Below are positions 17,889 through 26,804 of a stretch of 64,000 nt of DNA, one piece after another (the stretch's first letter is position 1; every line of letters starts with the position of its first letter). The position numbers and the translations under genes are program-made. This DNA comes from Bacteroidota bacterium (GTDB lineage: Bacteria; Bacteroidota; Ignavibacteria; Ignavibacteriales; Melioribacteraceae): positions 15,401 to 79,400 of the forward strand of contig JAMCSN010000236.1 of the NCBI GenBank assembly GCA_023381535.1. The letters are read 5' to 3'. Under the pieces are notes generated by a model. That model did no database searches. It was not told the origin of the DNA and saw only the letters and a list, made by a program, of their open reading frames with translations.

Positions 17889-19358
17889 TTAATCTATCTC
17901 GAACCAATTCTCGATTGCCGTGTATTCCTTATCGCTGCTTGTGTTGTGATAATATTCGTTTGTCTTGCGGGAATAAGTGTAATCTTTGGACCAAATTTTT
18001 GCGTTACGGATAACCTCTTCAATTGCGTTCAGCACAATATCAAGTTCTTCGTCCGTCATGGTAGGATGCAGCGACATTCGTACCCATCCCGGTTTCTCGG
18101 AAAGATCGCCTTGATTTATCTTATCGGTAATTCTCTTCGATCTTGTCGGATCGACATGAAGAAGATAATGTCCGTAAGTACCGGCGCAAGAACATCCGCC
18201 GCGCATTTGAATGCCGTACCGGTCGTTCAAAAGTTTAACCATCAAATTGTAGTGAATATCTTCAACATAAAATGAAATCACGCCGAGTCTGTCTCTGCTT
18301 TCCTGAGCAAGAATGTGAAGGGAAGGAATTTTATCGAAACGATCGAAAGCGGTTTGAAGAAGTTCGTGTTCACGCGCTAAAATATTTTTAACATTCATTT
18401 CTTCTTTCAGCTTAATTGCCAATGCGGATTTTATTGCTTGAAGAAATCCGGGCGTTCCGCCGTCTTCGCGCAATTCGATATCGTCGATGTATTTATGATG
18501 TCCCCACGGGTTCGTCCAATCAACCGTGCCGCCGCCGGGGTTATCCGGAATTTTTCTTTTGTAGAGTTGCGAATCGAAAATCAAAACGCCGGAGCTACCG
18601 GGTCCGCCGAGAAATTTATGCGGCGAAAAGAAAATAGCATCCAATTTTTCAAGAGGGTCGGAAGGATGCATATTAATGGCAACGTAAGGAGCCGCTGCTG
18701 CAAAATCTACAAAACAAATTCCGCCGTGCTCGTGAATCATTTTTGCCATCTTATGATAGGGCGGGCTAATACCCGTTACGTTCGATGATGCTGTAAACGA
18801 ACCAATTTTCAGCGCGCGGTCTTCGTAAAGTTTCAAGAGGTGATCGAAGTGATTCAAATCGACAAGACCGGATTCGTCCGGTTCTATAATAACAACATCA
18901 CAAATTGTTTCCAGCCAAGAAGTCTGGTTGGAATGATGTTCCATGTGGGTAAGAAACACTACCGGTTTTTCTTCTTTGGGAATGGAAGTATATCTTTGCA
19001 ACTGTTCAACAACTTTTAATCCAAGTATTCTTTGAAACTTGTTCACAGCCGCCGTCATTCCGTATCCGGCAAACAGTATGACATCTTCTTGAGCAGCGTT
19101 AACATGCTGCTTGATGATTCTTTTTGCCTGAACGTATGCTTTCGTCATCGATGTGCCGGTTACAGACGATTCGGAATGCGTGTTGCCTACCCATGGATAG
19201 AAATTATCGTGCAAAGTTTTTTCTATCGGGTCGTATAATCTGCCGCTGGCAATCCAATCGGCATAGATTATTTTTTTCTTTCCGTAGGGAGAATCGAATT
19301 CTTGATTTATCCCGATTATGTTGTTTCTGAATTTTGAAAAGTATTTTTCCGAAGACAT
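17889..19358 (-). CDS. Class V aminotransferase, cysteine desulfurase-like
   Basis: PLP enzyme of the class V (NifS/SufS/Csd) superfamily. The Schiff-base Lys is about K248 (K253 counted from an upstream TTG) in SPHKFLGG; a Cys-rich loop GGCSCAG, where desulfurases place their reactive Cys, lies in the C-terminal third. At 489 aa it is longer than SufS (~410), with extra C-terminal sequence. The ATG at 19358 is preferred over the TTG at 19373. No iron-sulfur assembly genes are adjacent, so cysteine desulfurase, selenocysteine lyase or an unrelated lyase are all possible. Confidence 0.82.
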   Translation of the reverse strand: MSSEKYFSKFRNNIIGINQEFDSPYGKKKIIYADWIASGRLYDPIEKTLHDNFYPWVGNTHSESSVTGTSMTKAYVQAKRIIKQHVNAAQEDVILFAGYGMTAAVNKFQRILGLKVVEQLQRYTSIPKEEKPVVFLTHMEHHSNQTSWLETICDVVIIEPDESGLVDLNHFDHLLKLYEDRALKIGSFTASSNVTGISPPYHKMAKMIHEHGGICFVDFAAAAPYVAINMHPSDPLEKLDAIFFSPHKFLGGPGSSGVLIFDSQLYKRKIPDNPGGGTVDWTNPWGHHKYIDDIELREDGGTPGFLQAIKSALAIKLKEEMNVKNILAREHELLQTAFDRFDKIPSLHILAQESRDRLGVISFYVEDIHYNLMVKLLNDRYGIQMRGGCSCAGTYGHYLLHVDPTRSKRITDKINQGDLSEKPGWVRMSLHPTMTDEELDIVLNAIEEVIRNAKIWSKDYTYSRKTNEYYHNTSSDKEYTAIENWFEID

Positions 19359-19403
19359 GTTCCGTTTTACCAATCAATTAAAAGTTATGAAATGAAAACG
19401 AAT

Positions 19404-20822
19404 TTATTTTGTTGTTTGTAAAATCCAATCCGAAATAGTTTCTAAAAATCCGGGAACAAATTCTTTTGGTAATTCCGAATACTCGCTTGGATTACCGGTT
19501 TTAGCTTCCTGGTAAAGATGATTAGCTTTCGGGAAAATTACCGACTTAAAATGTTTGTTGCCGGCTTTTGTTAATGCTTCTTCCATTTTGGGTTTATTCT
19601 GCTCGGCTGGAACTTGCAGATCTAATTCGCCGAACGTCATGAATACCGGTATAGTAACTTTTACAAGTGCGTCGTAAGGATTATTTTTTACAAAAAATCT
19701 AAACCACGGATTATTAAAAATTGCGATTTGCGATTGAACATTAGAATTAAGGTAAGCCTCTTTGTCTTGGATTGAAGCCTTAATATTTGAGCTGAGATTA
19801 TTGTAATCTTCTTCAGCAAATTTTCTAATGTCGCCCTTCAACTCGTTGAGGTCTTTATCATTTCTTAACGCATCGTTAATTTTTTTCTGCAGCTCTAAAT
19901 TCTGCGTGATTATGCTGTCGGAAGCGTTAACAGATTGCAAAAGCAATTTCTGTTGTTCAAGGATAAGGTCGCCCCCGTCAACTCCGGAACTTGACATGAG
20001 TACGATAAAAGCAATACCGTTCGAGCGAGCAGCCGCCATCGAAGCAATTATTCCACCTTCGCTGTGGCCTAGCAAACCAATTTTATTCACGTCGATGTTA
20101 TTTTGTTTTTTCATAAATTCAACTGCCGATAAAGCATCGCCAACAAAGTCTTCGGTAGTGGATAACATTTTATTTCCAGTCGATCCGCCTACGCCTCTGT
20201 CATCGTATCGGAGAACTGCAATACCTTTTTTAGTTAAGTAGTCTGCAATCTTTTCGAATATTTTAAATCCATAGATGTTTTCATCCCTATCGTGTGGACC
20301 GCTGCCGGTGAGCAAAATAACTGCCGGATATTTTGCGTTGGCGTCTCCTTTCGGTCTGGTTAATGTGCCGGAGAAAAGAATTGTTCCGCTCTTAAAAACA
20401 ACTTCGTCTTCGGAATAGGGAAGAGGTTCGTTCGGTTTGTTCTCCTGTTGTACCGCAGTTTGTTCAACGCTTCTTTTCAAAATGAAATTACCTTTTATTC
20501 CAGCCTGAAGAACTGTTCCTTTTATCGAATCACCTTTTAGCACTCCGTCAAACTTTGCCATTCCTGCTTGGCCTGGGAGCTCAAAATGGACTTTGGATTT
20601 TTTGTATGTGAATACCGGCAGCTGATATGCCTTCACTCCTTGTGCTGGAATATTCATATATGCGTTCAGCGATTTTCCCGGATTTTCAATCTTGAGCTGA
20701 AACTGTAAATCAATCGTTAACATTTTCAAGTTGCCGCTCCAAAATCCTACGATATCCGTCTGGGCATGTGCATGCGAAGATAAAATTAAAATTACAAAAA
20801 GATATTTCCAGAGAGACTTCAT
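19404..20822 (-). CDS. Exported alpha/beta hydrolase
   Basis: 472 residues with a Sec signal peptide (1-20, ending AHAQ). Residues ~25-120 form a beta-rich accessory domain common in Bacteroidota secreted hydrolases; the alpha/beta-hydrolase domain follows, with oxyanion region LLTGSGPHDRDE, nucleophile Ser in GHSEGG, an Asp in the GELDLQVP segment and a final His in KANHLYQ. A helical cap lies between. An ester or peptide substrate is likely but not determinable. Its own transcription unit, downstream of rpoD on the same strand beyond a terminator. Confidence 0.88.
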   Translation of the reverse strand: MKSLWKYLFVILILSSHAHAQTDIVGFWSGNLKMLTIDLQFQLKIENPGKSLNAYMNIPAQGVKAYQLPVFTYKKSKVHFELPGQAGMAKFDGVLKGDSIKGTVLQAGIKGNFILKRSVEQTAVQQENKPNEPLPYSEDEVVFKSGTILFSGTLTRPKGDANAKYPAVILLTGSGPHDRDENIYGFKIFEKIADYLTKKGIAVLRYDDRGVGGSTGNKMLSTTEDFVGDALSAVEFMKKQNNIDVNKIGLLGHSEGGIIASMAAARSNGIAFIVLMSSSGVDGGDLILEQQKLLLQSVNASDSIITQNLELQKKINDALRNDKDLNELKGDIRKFAEEDYNNLSSNIKASIQDKEAYLNSNVQSQIAIFNNPWFRFFVKNNPYDALVKVTIPVFMTFGELDLQVPAEQNKPKMEEALTKAGNKHFKSVIFPKANHLYQEAKTGNPSEYSELPKEFVPGFLETISDWILQTTK

Positions 20823-20885
20823 TTCATTGCCTGTTTGTTAGAGTTGTACAAAATATGATATGAAGATAGTTAGTTTAAAATAAAA

Positions 20886-20915
20886 AAACCCTTCCAAGAA
20901 TCTTGAAAGGGCTTT
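20886..20915 (-). terminator. Rho-independent terminator after rpoD
   Basis: CCCTTCCAAGA and TCTTGAAAGGG form a stem of about 10 pairs with one bulge. On the - strand it is followed by a T-run (AAAAAAA on the + strand at its left). It sits 18 bases after the rpoD stop. Confidence 0.8.
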
Positions 20916-20932
20916 TACAAAATTTTGAATTA

Positions 20933-21793
20933 TTATCCTAAGTAAGCTTTAAGGTTTTTGCTTCTAGTGGAATGACGCAATCGTATTAACGCCTTCTCTT
21001 TAATCTGTCTAACTCTTTCACGGGTCAAATTTAATTTTTCACCGATCTCTTCGAGTGTGAGAGAATGTTCTTTGCCGAGTCCGAAATAAAGACGAATAAC
21101 TTCAGCTTCTCTTTCGGTAAGTGTTGAAAGCGATCTCTCAATTTCTGTTTTCAGAGATTCCTTCATCAATGTGTGATCTGGCGAAGGCTGATCTTCGTTA
21201 GGCATAACATCCAGCAAACTGTTATTGTTATCGTCGCTGTGAGCAAACGGCGCATCCATTGATACGTGACGTCCGGCGATTTGCATCGCGTATGTTACGT
21301 CGGCAACATCCATGTCAAGCTGGTTTGCAATTTCTTCCGGACTGGGTCTTCTTTCAAATTCTTGTTCAAGCTGACTTAATGCTTTGCCCATTTTGTTCAA
21401 AGCGCCGACACGATTTAGCGGAAGACGAACCATTCTCGATTGTTCAGCAATTGCTTGCATGATCGATTGGCGAATCCACCACACAGCATACGAAATAAAT
21501 TTGAATCCTCTCGTTTCATCGAATCTGCGGCCTGCTTTTATCAAGCCAAGATTACCTTCGTTAATCAAATCGCCCAGCGGGAGTCCTTGATTTTGATATT
21601 GCTTGGCAACACTTACAACGAATCTCAGATTCGCTTTCGTTAATTTCTCCAGCGCTGTTTGATCTCCCTTCTTGATCCGAATCGCCAACTCGATTTCTTC
21701 GTTCGGCGTAAGAAGATCAACCTTTCCAATTTCTTGAAGGTATTGATCTAAAGATTTGCTTTCACGGTTTGTAAATTGCTTCGTGATCTTCAA
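20933..21793 (-). CDS. rpoD: RNA polymerase sigma factor RpoD/SigA
   Basis: Primary sigma factor of the short Bacteroidota/Chlorobiota form (286 aa, no long region 1.1). Region 1.2 begins [10 protein letters not shown]; region 2 has [22 protein letters not shown] and the aromatic [11 protein letters not shown]; region 3 follows; region 4 ends with the helix-turn-helix [20 protein letters not shown]. Housekeeping promoters of such organisms read -33 TTG / -7 TAnnTTTG, so E. coli-type boxes are not expected in this window. ATG at 21793 preceded by a GGAG-like sequence. Confidence 0.95.
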   Translation of the reverse strand: MKITKQFTNRESKSLDQYLQEIGKVDLLTPNEEIELAIRIKKGDQTALEKLTKANLRFVVSVAKQYQNQGLPLGDLINEGNLGLIKAGRRFDETRGFKFISYAVWWIRQSIMQAIAEQSRMVRLPLNRVGALNKMGKALSQLEQEFERRPSPEEIANQLDMDVADVTYAMQIAGRHVSMDAPFAHSDDNNNSLLDVMPNEDQPSPDHTLMKESLKTEIERSLSTLTEREAEVIRLYFGLGKEHSLTLEEIGEKLNLTRERVRQIKEKALIRLRHSTRSKNLKAYLG

Positions 21794-22098
21794 TTCTTAA
21801 CTACTCCTTAATTTTTTTATCTTAACTATCGTTGCTTTTTGAACATAAACAGAACTTTTTACTAAGTGGACATAATAAAGTTCCTCAAGAGAAGATTTTA
21901 TCCTCGCTTGAAAAATAGTTTTCTCTCCTCAACTATTTGGCAAATGAGTGGTTTAAAAGAGAGATACAGCTTACGGTCTCTACAGCAGTTTTTTGATAAG
22001 TTCTTAAAATCACAAGACAAAAATAATTAATAAAGTCTAAATTGTCTATAAAATAATTCATCTGAGAAGCCCTTCTCATGAACCGTCGGTGAATCAGA
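21794..22098. other. Intergenic region upstream of rpoD
   Basis: 305 AT-rich bases between the ECF sigma gene and rpoD, both on the - strand; it should carry the rpoD promoter. A small palindrome GAGAAGCCCTTCTC lies at 22064-22077 just past the ECF stop and may help end that transcript. Nothing else was recognised. Confidence 0.5.
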
Positions 22099-22764
22099 CT
22101 AATTGACCATAAATTTGGGTGAGTTCTTCAACTTAATATTATCCAATACTAGCCTTGTTGAGATTTGCTTCGAATTTGAAACTTCAGATTCAACAAAACC
22201 ATGATTTTGAGCATACTGGTAAAGTAAAGCGTATAACATTTTTCGGGCACGGTGTAGCCGTGACCTTACTGTTCCAACCGGACAGTCCATGAAATCGGCT
22301 ATTTCCTCGTATGTATATCCTTCAATGTCGCTCAAAAAAACTATTGTTCTAAAATCATCGGGCAGAACCGAAAGAGCGGTGGCAATTTCGTCATCAAGAA
22401 TATCGCTGAAGGCATCGCCCACATAATGTGTTGTTTTCACATCACTGGCTTGAATAGTCTCATAAAAATTCTGAACGTCTTCATAATCTACCTTGTTCGG
22501 TTCTTTGCTGTTCTTTCTGTAATTATTAATGAAAGAATTCTTCATGATTTGGAACAGCCAAGCTTTAGCATTTGTGCCTTTTTCAAATTTGTCAAAGAAT
22601 CTGAATGCTTTTAAAAGTGTGTCTTGAAGCAAATCTTCAGAGTCTTCTTGATCATTCGTCATTTTAAGTGCAAAACTTTGCAAAGCATTAAGATGAGGCA
22701 TTATTTCAATTTCAAAAGCTTCATACTTTTTCTTATTTGTTTCAGAACCAACGTTCTTCTTCAT
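22099..22764 (-). CDS. ECF-type RNA polymerase sigma factor
   Basis: 221-residue sigma-70 family protein with only regions 2 and 4. Region 2 includes DQEDSEDLLQDTLLKAFRFFDKF (residues ~40-62) and AWLFQIMKNSFIN; region 4 ends in SDIEGYTYEEIADFMDCPVGTVRSRLHRAR. A ~35-residue C-terminal tail follows. No anti-sigma gene is adjacent, unlike most ECF loci, so control may be through expression or a distant partner. Confidence 0.92.
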   Translation of the reverse strand: MKKNVGSETNKKKYEAFEIEIMPHLNALQSFALKMTNDQEDSEDLLQDTLLKAFRFFDKFEKGTNAKAWLFQIMKNSFINNYRKNSKEPNKVDYEDVQNFYETIQASDVKTTHYVGDAFSDILDDEIATALSVLPDDFRTIVFLSDIEGYTYEEIADFMDCPVGTVRSRLHRARKMLYALLYQYAQNHGFVESEVSNSKQISTRLVLDNIKLKNSPKFMVN

Positions 22765-22872
22765 TTAACAACTTTCATATATAGAGTGATTATCCGAATA
22801 ACGAAAAAGAGGAGAACTAAGTTCCATAATCTGCATAAGTGATAGATTGAAGGGGAATGCGTGTGGAAACAA

Positions 22873-22900
22873 GCCCGGAGAATTGATCCCCGGGCTCTTG
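22873..22900 (-). terminator. Hairpin after the YHS gene
   Basis: AGCCCGG and CCGGGCT form a 7-bp GC stem around an ~11-base loop; on the - strand it is followed by TTGTTT. It lies just past the YHS-protein stop. The T-run is short, so intrinsic termination is likely but not certain. Confidence 0.55.
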
Positions 22901-22906
22901 AAAAAA

Positions 22907-23281
22907 TTAATTGTCTAAATATTTGGCTCCGTCTTCGCTTAAATTCTTCATGTATTTTTCAGGATTCTTTTTAAATTTTGCAGCGCAGCCTTTGCAGCAG
23001 AAACCGATTGTTTTGCCGTTGTATTCCACGGTCTGTACTTGCTGATCAACATCTTCACCCATTACGGGACAAACCTTGTTCCAGATTTTAGCTTCAGCAG
23101 AAGCTGTTCCTTTGGAATCGCATTTTGTTGAGTCAACACACTTGGAGTGATCTGCCATCTTTTTTTCCATCTTCTTCATCTTCTCCATCGGTTTCTTTTG
23201 CTCTTGTGCGAATGCAGCAACTGAAAGGAAAAGAATAAACATTCCGATTGTGAAAAGAGTCTGAGCAATTTTCTTGAACAT
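22907..23281 (-). CDS. Exported YHS-domain metal-binding protein
   Basis: 124 residues from the ATG at 23281, chosen because GGAGG lies six bases upstream; the frame runs back a further nine codons. A signal peptide covers residues 1-26 (ending AFAQ), then a Lys/Met-rich linker (MEKMKKMEKKM) with two Cys, then a YHS domain (KVCPVMGEDV ... GFCCKGCAAKFKKNPEKY). YHS domains bind copper or other soft metals in oxidoreductases and transport ATPases; this one is a free periplasmic form. A metal-buffering role is inferred. Confidence 0.85.
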   Translation of the reverse strand: MFKKIAQTLFTIGMFILFLSVAAFAQEQKKPMEKMKKMEKKMADHSKCVDSTKCDSKGTASAEAKIWNKVCPVMGEDVDQQVQTVEYNGKTIGFCCKGCAAKFKKNPEKYMKNLSEDGAKYLDN

Positions 23282-23454
23282 TGAAGCCTCCATACTAAGG
23301 AAAATCATATTTGTTAGTTTAGTCTGTTAATTAGATCTCTTGAGCTAGAATTGGGAAACAAAATAAAAATTTTTTTGCTTTGTAAAAAAACTTATTTTTA
23401 CAACCAGATTTTGTTAAACATTAACCACAACTTGTTTATAAGCTTGAGGAGTTT

Positions 23455-24069
23455 ATGAAAATAAAGCCGATCTATATTTATTTGAGCGTGTTTGTAATTT
23501 TTGTAGCAGCCATATTGTTTTTTTCTAGTGGGGCAAAAAAATCAACTGCCATAAATCTAAATCAGAATCAACAAATGCCGAATGATGAAGTGCACAGTAA
23601 ACTGAAAACCGGCGACGAACCTTCCAAATCTAATGTGATGCAAGAAGCAATTGAAAAGTTGAACGTTCTCAAAGCTGATGTTGAAAAGAATCCAAAGGAT
23701 ACATCTAAAGTCCGTGAATATGCCGACATGCTGACCATGTCTCACAAGGGCGACGACGCAATTCAGTATTACAATCAGATTCTAAATGTAGATCCGAAAA
23801 GAATTGATGTGCTGCTGCAACTTACGTATGTATATTTCAACAAAGGCGACTTAGCGAAAGCCGATGATTATACAAATAAAATATTGAAGATTAATAAGAA
23901 CAATCTTTTCGCACTATACAACACCGGTGCTATTGCCCAGGCAAAAGGCGACAGCAAAAAAGCGAGAGCGGCATGGCAAGATTTGTCAAAAAGGTATCCC
24001 AATACAGAAGTTGGCAAACTTGCCGGCAGATCAATTCAGCAGCTCGATGCAATGGGCTCCGGGAAATAA
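23455..24069 (+). CDS. Membrane-anchored TPR protein
   Basis: 204 residues with an N-terminal membrane helix (about 6-25), a low-complexity linker, and two to three tetratricopeptide repeats from about residue 80 (YYNQILNVDPKRIDVLLQLTYVYFNKGD; YTNKILKINKNNLFALYNTGAIAQAKGD). GAGGAG lies a few bases before the ATG. TPR domains hold protein partners together; none is evident here. It is a lone + strand gene between two - strand units. Confidence 0.85.
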   Translation: MKIKPIYIYLSVFVIFVAAILFFSSGAKKSTAINLNQNQQMPNDEVHSKLKTGDEPSKSNVMQEAIEKLNVLKADVEKNPKDTSKVREYADMLTMSHKGDDAIQYYNQILNVDPKRIDVLLQLTYVYFNKGDLAKADDYTNKILKINKNNLFALYNTGAIAQAKGDSKKARAAWQDLSKRYPNTEVGKLAGRSIQQLDAMGSGK

Positions 24070-24125
24070 ATTCTTATTGTAAGAGCAAGTTGTTTCATCA
24101 AAATATTCTGAAACGATTGTACTTA

Positions 24126-24911
24126 TTAGTCAGTGAATATTTTTGTGATATAAGATTTTGGAATGATCTCAAAGTAGCGGTTTCTTAATGCGATATTCTT
24201 TGGTGCACCGTGCCAAATTTCTTTTCCATCTTCTTCTCGCTGTACGAATTTATTCTTCATGCTAAATTTTGATTTATCAGCTGTAACGAAAAATGGTTTC
24301 TTGAACTCATTACAAAGAATCGCCAGAGTTTTGCTGCCGACTTTGTTAACCACATTGCCGTTTTTTAAAACAGTATCTGCGCCTATCAGAACCGCATCGG
24401 ATTTCTGAACATACTCGCTCATCATCGATTCCGTTATAAGTTGAACTTTGATTCCGGCTTCAGCTAAACTAGAAGCCATAATTCTTCCTTCCAGTTTAGG
24501 TCTTGATTCACAGACGATCACTTCCAAATTTCTTTTTTCCTTTCGAATCCGTTTAAGAAGTTCCAAGACTGTCCGGCTGTTGGAAATCGTTAGAACAATC
24601 TTATGTCGTTTGAAATAGGGGAGAGCATTAACAAATTTTTTATTGTTTGATCTTGTTTCTTTGTCGGAGTTCAAGAAAAACTTGGAAGATAATTTACCGG
24701 TGCGAATTAATTTGTTCAGTTCCAACAAGTACTTCTGAATATTTTCAAACGATTGAAAATGTTTTTTCAACGTTGGAATTAATCTTTGGATGCTCTGAAC
24801 ATTTTTCTGTTTCTTCGAAAGGTAGTTGTTCAACTTGAGCAGAAGTTCACCGCTTCCGGAAGTTTTATCGGAAAGAATTTTTTTCAGTGCGGCATCGCCA
24901 ATGATTGCCAT
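24126..24911 (-). CDS. eIF2B alpha/beta/delta-like sugar-phosphate isomerase family protein
   Basis: 261-residue member of the eIF2B/MtnA/ribose-1,5-bisphosphate isomerase family. The signature CESRPKLEGR (134-143) is followed by IGADTVLKNGNVVNK (176-190) and KPFFVTADKSKF. Bacterial members are metabolic isomerases rather than translation factors. It ends a four-gene operon with hisA, a cyclic-nucleotide-binding protein and a universal stress protein, with gaps of 9-12 bases. Given hisA, a phosphoribosyl-type substrate is conceivable; that is inference. Confidence 0.8.
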   Translation of the reverse strand: MAIIGDAALKKILSDKTSGSGELLLKLNNYLSKKQKNVQSIQRLIPTLKKHFQSFENIQKYLLELNKLIRTGKLSSKFFLNSDKETRSNNKKFVNALPYFKRHKIVLTISNSRTVLELLKRIRKEKRNLEVIVCESRPKLEGRIMASSLAEAGIKVQLITESMMSEYVQKSDAVLIGADTVLKNGNVVNKVGSKTLAILCNEFKKPFFVTADKSKFSMKNKFVQREEDGKEIWHGAPKNIALRNRYFEIIPKSYITKIFTD

Positions 24912-24923
24912 TGTATTAAATTA

Positions 24924-25397
24924 TTATTGCTTGGCGCCGAATTGAAAACCCTTTATCGGTTCACGCAGCGTGAGAACAGGACACGGAGCTTTACGAACAA
25001 CTTTTTCCGCTGTGCTGCCGAAAAGCATGTGCTCAACGCCGGTGTGACCGTGAGTTGCAATGATAATTAAGTCAACATCTTTTTCAGCCGCAGTATCATT
25101 GATCTCCACAAAAGGTTTGCCGGTTTTAATTATGCATTCAACTTTCATTGCCGGATCGATGGAAGTTTTTGCAAGGTTGTTCAATTCTTCTTCCGCGCGT
25201 TTACTCAGATCAATATCGGTTGAAGGAATAGCAACCTGTCCCATGCTGAAGTCTGCCGGATAAATAACCGGTTCAACAACATATATCAAATACATTTTCG
25301 CATTAAAATGTTTTGCAAATTGAACAGCATACTTCAATGCGTTCTTTGAGTAATCCGAGAAATCAATCGGCACTAGAATTTTTTTTATTCCATCCAT
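24924..25397 (-). CDS. Universal stress protein (UspA family)
   Basis: 157-residue single Usp domain. It begins KKILVPIDFSDYSKNALKYA and carries the ATP-binding pattern ATHGHTGVEHMLFGSTAEKVVRKAPCPVL near the end (G-2x-G-9x-G-S/T), so it is the nucleotide-binding type. It lies 10 bases downstream of the cyclic-nucleotide-binding gene and 12 upstream of the eIF2B-like gene, in one operon. Confidence 0.95.
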   Translation of the reverse strand: MDGIKKILVPIDFSDYSKNALKYAVQFAKHFNAKMYLIYVVEPVIYPADFSMGQVAIPSTDIDLSKRAEEELNNLAKTSIDPAMKVECIIKTGKPFVEINDTAAEKDVDLIIIATHGHTGVEHMLFGSTAEKVVRKAPCPVLTLREPIKGFQFGAKQ

Positions 25398-25407
25398 AAC
25401 TTCCTCC

Positions 25408-25941
25408 CTACTTTTTTCGATTAATGTTGTAAAGAGTAAAATAATCTTGATTCAAATTTCTTAACCGCGTGGCTATGATTTGAGAAATGCCGCGTAAAAT
25501 ATTTACGCCTTCCTTCGGAAACTTTTCGACAAATTCATCCAAGTCCGGCTTAAATATGACGGCAATTTGAGTTTCTTTCAAGGCAATTGCCGAAGCCGAT
25601 CTTTTTTCTTCATCCAAGAGAGCAATTTCTCCGAAAAAATCTCCACGGTTTAGAAGAGCGAGATCGAAACGGTGGTGTTCTTCTTCGCGTGTTATTAATA
25701 TTTCGCCATCTACGATGATGTAGAGACCGATGCCCGGATCGCCTTGAAAAAATATATGTTCGTTTGCTGCGTAAACGCGGTTGTGAATTAGCTTTATGAG
25801 TAACTTCAAATGGTGCGATTTCAAATTCTTGAACGGCGGCATCGACTTGAGTACTTCTTCGAGATCATCCTTTTCGGTTGGAGTTTTGAAAAGATTCTGC
25901 CAGAAACTGCTTCTTATAATTACTTCCGGTTGGTTTTCCAT
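25408..25941 (-). CDS. Cyclic-nucleotide-binding domain protein
   Basis: 177 residues holding one cNMP-binding beta-roll (about 45-155) with the phosphate-binding cassette GDFFGEIALLDEEKRSASA. No DNA-binding helix-turn-helix follows, so it is not a CRP-type transcription factor; the ~20-residue tail is basic. Probably a regulatory subunit acting on a partner in the same operon (hisA upstream, Usp downstream). Whether it binds cAMP, cGMP or nothing cannot be told. Confidence 0.88.
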   Translation of the reverse strand: MENQPEVIIRSSFWQNLFKTPTEKDDLEEVLKSMPPFKNLKSHHLKLLIKLIHNRVYAANEHIFFQGDPGIGLYIIVDGEILITREEEHHRFDLALLNRGDFFGEIALLDEEKRSASAIALKETQIAVIFKPDLDEFVEKFPKEGVNILRGISQIIATRLRNLNQDYFTLYNINRKK

Positions 25942-25950
25942 TTTAACCTC

Positions 25951-26703
25951 TCATGCAAAGATTCCCGCTTCTGCAACTCGCCAAATTTTTTGACATGGAA
26001 ATTTATTTTCGTAAAGTGCGCGGCCGATTATGACAGAATCAATGTAGTCGCTCGCTTCTTTCTGCAATTTAATCAAATCGCTGTAATTTCCAATACCGCC
26101 GGAATGAGTTACCTTGGCTTCGGTAACGGTCGCAATTTTCTTCGACAACTCGATATTTGGACCCGTTAACATTCCGTTTGTTAGCACATCTGTCACAATA
26201 AATCTTTTTGCGCCGAGTTCCTTCAATCGTTTTGCGTAATCGCCCGCATTGATTCCCGTATGCTCTTGCCTTCCGCGGGTTACCACTTCTTCATTTATTA
26301 CGTCAATTGCGGCAACAACACGGTTCGGTGTGAACTCATCTAAAATTTTTTTGAACTCGTCCGGATTCTCCCAAGCCATTGTTCCGATTACAATTCTTGA
26401 GACACCAAGCTCGAATGCGTTTTTCGCGTCCTCATGTGTTCTAATTCCGCCGCCCATTTCCACCGGGATAATTACCGACTTACAAATTTTTCTGATGATT
26501 TCGAAATTTGCATGAGAATGTTCATGTGCGGCGTTGAAATCAACAACATGAAGCGCCTTAGCATTTTCTGCCCGCCAAATCATTGCCATTTCAACCGGAT
26601 CGTTGCTGTATTCCGAACAATGCAGTTCCGGAATCCCTTTAACAACTCTCACAATTTTTCCGTCTTGAATATCAATGGACGGTATTACGAGAATCTTTGC
26701 CAT
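25951..26703 (-). CDS. hisA: HisA-family ProFAR isomerase
   Basis: 250-residue TIM barrel: phosphoribosylformimino-5-aminoimidazole carboxamide ribotide isomerase, fourth step of histidine synthesis. The catalytic Asp is D10 in PSIDIQDGKIVRV; phosphate loops are seen at VEMGGGIRT and THSGGIG; the second Asp lies in VTDVLTNGML. The ATG at 26703 is used (GGGA upstream); a GTG four codons earlier also opens the frame. No other his gene is in the window; instead it heads an operon of regulatory proteins. It could be the cell's only HisA or a paralogue. Confidence 0.85.
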   Translation of the reverse strand: MAKILVIPSIDIQDGKIVRVVKGIPELHCSEYSNDPVEMAMIWRAENAKALHVVDFNAAHEHSHANFEIIRKICKSVIIPVEMGGGIRTHEDAKNAFELGVSRIVIGTMAWENPDEFKKILDEFTPNRVVAAIDVINEEVVTRGRQEHTGINAGDYAKRLKELGAKRFIVTDVLTNGMLTGPNIELSKKIATVTEAKVTHSGGIGNYSDLIKLQKEASDYIDSVIIGRALYENKFPCQKIWRVAEAGIFA

Positions 26704-26804
26704 TAAAATTCCCACTACTCCCGTTCTTAATTTATTTCTTCAACCACACTTTGAAGAGTTTTCATTATCAATCGAAATATACAAAAGTATTAAGATTTTA
26801 GGGT

